DNA from: Amphiduros pacificus
Lineage: Eukaryota > Annelida > Polychaeta > Phyllodocida > Hesionidae
Length of the DNA stretch: 64,000 bases
Direction: 5' to 3'
Assembly (NCBI GenBank): GCA_949316495.1
Contig: OX439004.1
Location: 11,816,536-11,880,535 of the forward strand
In this document: piece after piece, positions 60,801 through 64,000 of the stretch
Numbering within the stretch: position 1 is the stretch's first letter
How the letters are laid out: each line of letters starts with the position of its first letter
Notes under the pieces: model-generated
Databases searched by the model: none
Seen by the model: the letters and a program-made list of their open reading frames with translations, nothing else
What the model was told of the DNA's origin: nothing
Position numbers and translations under genes: made by a program

Positions 60801-61734
60801 GTTGACGTGGGTTCACCCGAGATACCGAGGAGTATCATTTGATTTGTCTGTGCCATGAGCCACTGGCTGGTACTACCAGTTGGACAAGTTACAACCAAAA
60901 CACAATGTACACCCTTCACCCATTGACTTGGGCTCACAAGGGTGTTTTTCGGTGTGCCGTTGCTTTGATAATGTACCGCCTGGGATGAAGATAAATTTAC
61001 ATCATAAAAAGACCCCAGTGTTTTCATGATAAAGATAACAATAACAACTTTGAGCTCAGACAAATTATTATTTGGGAGCGGGCATGCGCATTCGTGTGCT
61101 GTATTGGCCAATGGTATCAGTCTGAATATTTTAATCACTGCAAACAACTGGGTGATAAACGGTAATTCAATAATGTTATGCATAAAACAAAATCATCACT
61201 TTGAAATATGTTTAGATTTATTACTGAACCTTGATTTATTTCAGAAAAAATGATTTGAATGACAAGATCCAAAAATCACCATATTTTCCATTTGTATAGA
61301 GTTAAATAAGCAGTTCTTGAGGAACAAATCTGATAATATCTCGGTCCATTCAGCATGTACACTTTAAAATTCTATGCATTGGGTAAGATATAAGGCGAAC
61401 CTACCGAGTTAAAGTCATCTAATAGCTTTAATCTTGTTATTACATCTCAACCACGTGTTCAGATTTTGAAGAAATATTCCGCAGAAAAAAACCCAATAAT
61501 CAGCTTGCCAAATATATTGTGTTAGTAAATATTTCAATATCAATGAATATAAACGGCGATTAGAGAAACATGTTTGCAATTGCAGACTGAAATGTCATCA
61601 GGTATCCATCTTTTGGCAGTGTTTATGAAAAACATTTAAACCCATCTCCATTTACCCAGAAATCCTTTTCAATCTCCTCTATATGTTTTATTTGTGTGTA
61701 AACAAATTTGCCTCGCAAGAATGTTATCATTTTG
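54856..61734. other. Long non-coding region, possible intron with regulatory sequence
   Basis: No supported exon is seen in about 6.9 kb. Around 60050-60240 is a block with CpG words, an octamer ATGCAAAT (60160-60167) and several TAAT-type homeodomain words (AATTAATTAACCC). This could be an enhancer of the gene whose first exon is at 52268, but that is inference. Confidence 0.4.
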
Positions 61735-62365
61735 GCTCTTTAGGATTGCTCTGTTTGAGGCTTTTTAGGATTGTACCAATACTCACCATGGTTACCCTGT
61801 TTGAGGCTTTTTAGGATTGTACCATTACTCACCATGGTTGCTCTGTTTGAGGCTTTTTAGGATTGTTCCAATACTCGCCATGGTTGCCCTGTTTGAGGCT
61901 TTTTAGGATTGTACCATTACTCACCATGGTTACCCTGTTTGAGGCTTTGTAGGATTGTTCCAATACTCACTCACCATGGTTGCCCTGTTTAAGACTTTTT
62001 AGGACTGTTTCAACACTCACCATGGTTATCCTGTTTAAGGTTTTTAGGGTTGTTCCAATACTCACACCATGTTTGCTCTGTTTGAGGCTTTTTAGGATTG
62101 TTCCAATACTCACACCATGGTTGCTCTGTTTCAGGCTTTTCATGATTGTTCCATTACTCACCATGGTTGCCCTGTTTAAGGTTTTTTAACATTATTCCAA
62201 CACTCACCATGGTTGCCCTGTTTGAGGCTTTTTAGGATTTTTCCATTACTCACCATGGTTGCCCTGCTTGATGCTGTGTAAGATTGTTCCAATACTCACC
62301 ATGGTTGCCCTATTTGAGGCTTTTTAGGATTTTTCCAATCCTCACCATGGTTGTCCTGTTTGATG
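61735..62365. repeat. 46-bp minisatellite, about 14 units
   Basis: Units contain TGTTTGAGGCTTTTTAGGAT, TGTTCCAATACTCACCATGG and TTGCCC. Units are moderately diverged, with small indels. Confidence 0.95.
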
Positions 62366-64000
62366 CTGTTTCTCCACAAAACAGAAAATATATCTTGCTA
62401 TCAGACACCGTTAACACCTAATCACATGATTATACCTTCAATACAGAATTAGTCTCAGTTATTTGACATTTTGCTATCTACTGAAACGGGGAGAGCAGCT
62501 CATTATGATTAATCAATTAATCTAACATACTTAGACTTAATAAGTTATACACGAGGCGGAGATGATATTATTAGCTCCACAGCGCAGCTGACAGTAGGTC
62601 TGGAGATAATGTTAACAGTGCGGGGGCTGGTGTTCTGCAGGCAGAGGTCATGCTGACCGTGAGCAAGCATAACAAATCCCTTCAATACCGCTTATCAAAA
62701 GTTTATCACATAGGCCTGTGGCCTACCGTGACAATCTATGACCATATGGCAGTTTGCAATGGTGTATTAAATGTCACCATAACTGAAAATATTCTTCTCT
62801 TTGAAAATGACTTCGCCATAAAAGGTCAGACTCGTCGTTCCCAGAAGACTGTGAGTTAGCGCTTCCCAGAAAACATAAAATTGTTGCTTTTAATATGTAT
62901 ACACCACAACTAAATATAATATGTAATATAATGAGAAATTAAGCCAGTGAAAAGCTAGGAATACATGTATTTCAATACCTCACAAATAAGAGGTTAAGGT
63001 AAAGATATAGATCACAAGCTCACATCCGGGACCTAAATTGTGGAACACCGATGTTGTGAAAATGTTCTGTCTGCAGGCACACAGACTGTTAGAGTATGTA
63101 CTTTCCCCAGACATCTTGGCCAGACGAGTTCTGATATACATGTTCAGTGTACAAACAAACTCCTTACATTCGTCCCACTAAGTGCAATTCTTATCACATA
63201 TATTGTTTTGTATTTTTGTTTTGTGGAACCTTTAAGTGGGTGTTGACAGAATCCGATTACCTAACATGATTCTACAATTTGTGTGGTTCTCATGGCCTTA
63301 TCACGTGACCGTCCGTGATAACGATGCAGACGACACTTGTCAACAAGGCATTGCCACAAGGATGGCGGGAAAAGTGCAATGGCAGGCAGGCAGGCAGTTC
63401 ATTCGAAATAAATTCTTGAAGGGCCAAACCGAAAATAAAGTTACAAAAGGGGACCACTGATAAACAAATGTGATCTGTAAAGTGTTATCACAATGTTTAT
63501 TTGAATTGGATAATTTGTGTAATATGAAACAAAATAACTTCGTAAAGAGAATTGGATCAATTTTTCAGAAATTTATCCCAATCTTTTCGGTAATTTTTTT
63601 GTTTTGTGTTAAATAGTCATGGGGTTAACGTGCCAAAAGACGATGCTTATCTTATATTTGAAGAAAATAGGCTCATTTTTCTAATGTAACAAATTGTGAA
63701 TTGGTTTTGAAGAATTTCGATTTCTTTTGGTTTTATGGAATCATAAAAATCATAATACCCAAACATTTTGGCCAGTATATTGCAGCAGATGAACTCCAGT
63801 TTCATTTTCATGAATATTATGAACAGCAGTAAGTGAAGGTGTTAGACTGCATTCTTGTCTTTTGGCTCGTCCCCTACTTCCTGTCATTTGTACTGATACT
63901 TTCTTTCATGGTTCCATGTTCTGCACCCTGTCTGACCGTCTCTTCTGCAATCCATCCAACTTGCATATTATGAATTCCAACAATATTGAAAAGATTAACA
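62366..64000. other. Non-coding right end of the window
   Basis: No gene with domain or splice support is recognised. A short (GCAG)n-type run, GGCAGGCAGGCAGGCAG, is at about 63382-63398. Confidence 0.45.

Overview
The window is eukaryotic, from an animal nuclear genome. Genes are split by many GT-AG introns, the DNA is AT-rich, and two conserved animal genes can be followed exon by exon: DLEC1 (CFAP81), an axonemal/ciliary protein, and KLHL10, a BTB-kelch adaptor of Cullin-3 ligases. Divergence from vertebrate proteins, short introns in DLEC1, MITE-like elements and abundant minisatellites suggest a non-vertebrate, probably marine, metazoan (lophotrochozoan or invertebrate deuterostome). The phylum cannot be fixed from the sequence alone.

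Layout. 1-6242 (minus): 5' part of DLEC1, eleven coding exons in consistent phase, with three MITE-like elements in three consecutive introns. 6909-8605: a 19/20-bp minisatellite. 8900-11631 (plus): an F-box/LRR gene whose whole 614-residue CDS is one exon. 12190-15000: several tandem arrays, including a 54-bp array. 15148-17646 (minus): an unrecognised five-exon coiled-coil gene (365 residues) with a 14-bp first coding exon and an internal duplication. 17650-23040: intergenic DNA with an interspersed repeat. 23244-43979 (plus): complete KLHL10, nine coding exons, 588 residues. Intron 3 holds a minisatellite grown from the end of exon 3 and its splice donor. Intron 6 is 13.5 kb and largely made of unrelated minisatellites. 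Intron 7 holds three antisense, intron-containing tRNA-Arg(CCU) genes in a 370-bp tandem array. 45355-46985: a 13-bp G-run array. 47354-47870: a probable small two-exon membrane protein gene. 51780-52740 (plus): 5' leader and first coding exon of a secreted, basic, Ser/Asn-rich protein whose remaining exons are not seen. 52741-64000: non-coding DNA, possibly that gene's long first intron, with three more minisatellites.

The genes do not form a pathway visible here. DLEC1 and KLHL10 are both linked in other animals to sperm or cilia. The dominant feature is tandem repetition: about seventeen independent arrays with units from 13 to about 105 bp cover roughly a quarter of the window. Several are open on both strands because of their periodicity and should not be annotated as proteins. 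No CRISPR array, operon or intact autonomous transposon was found.
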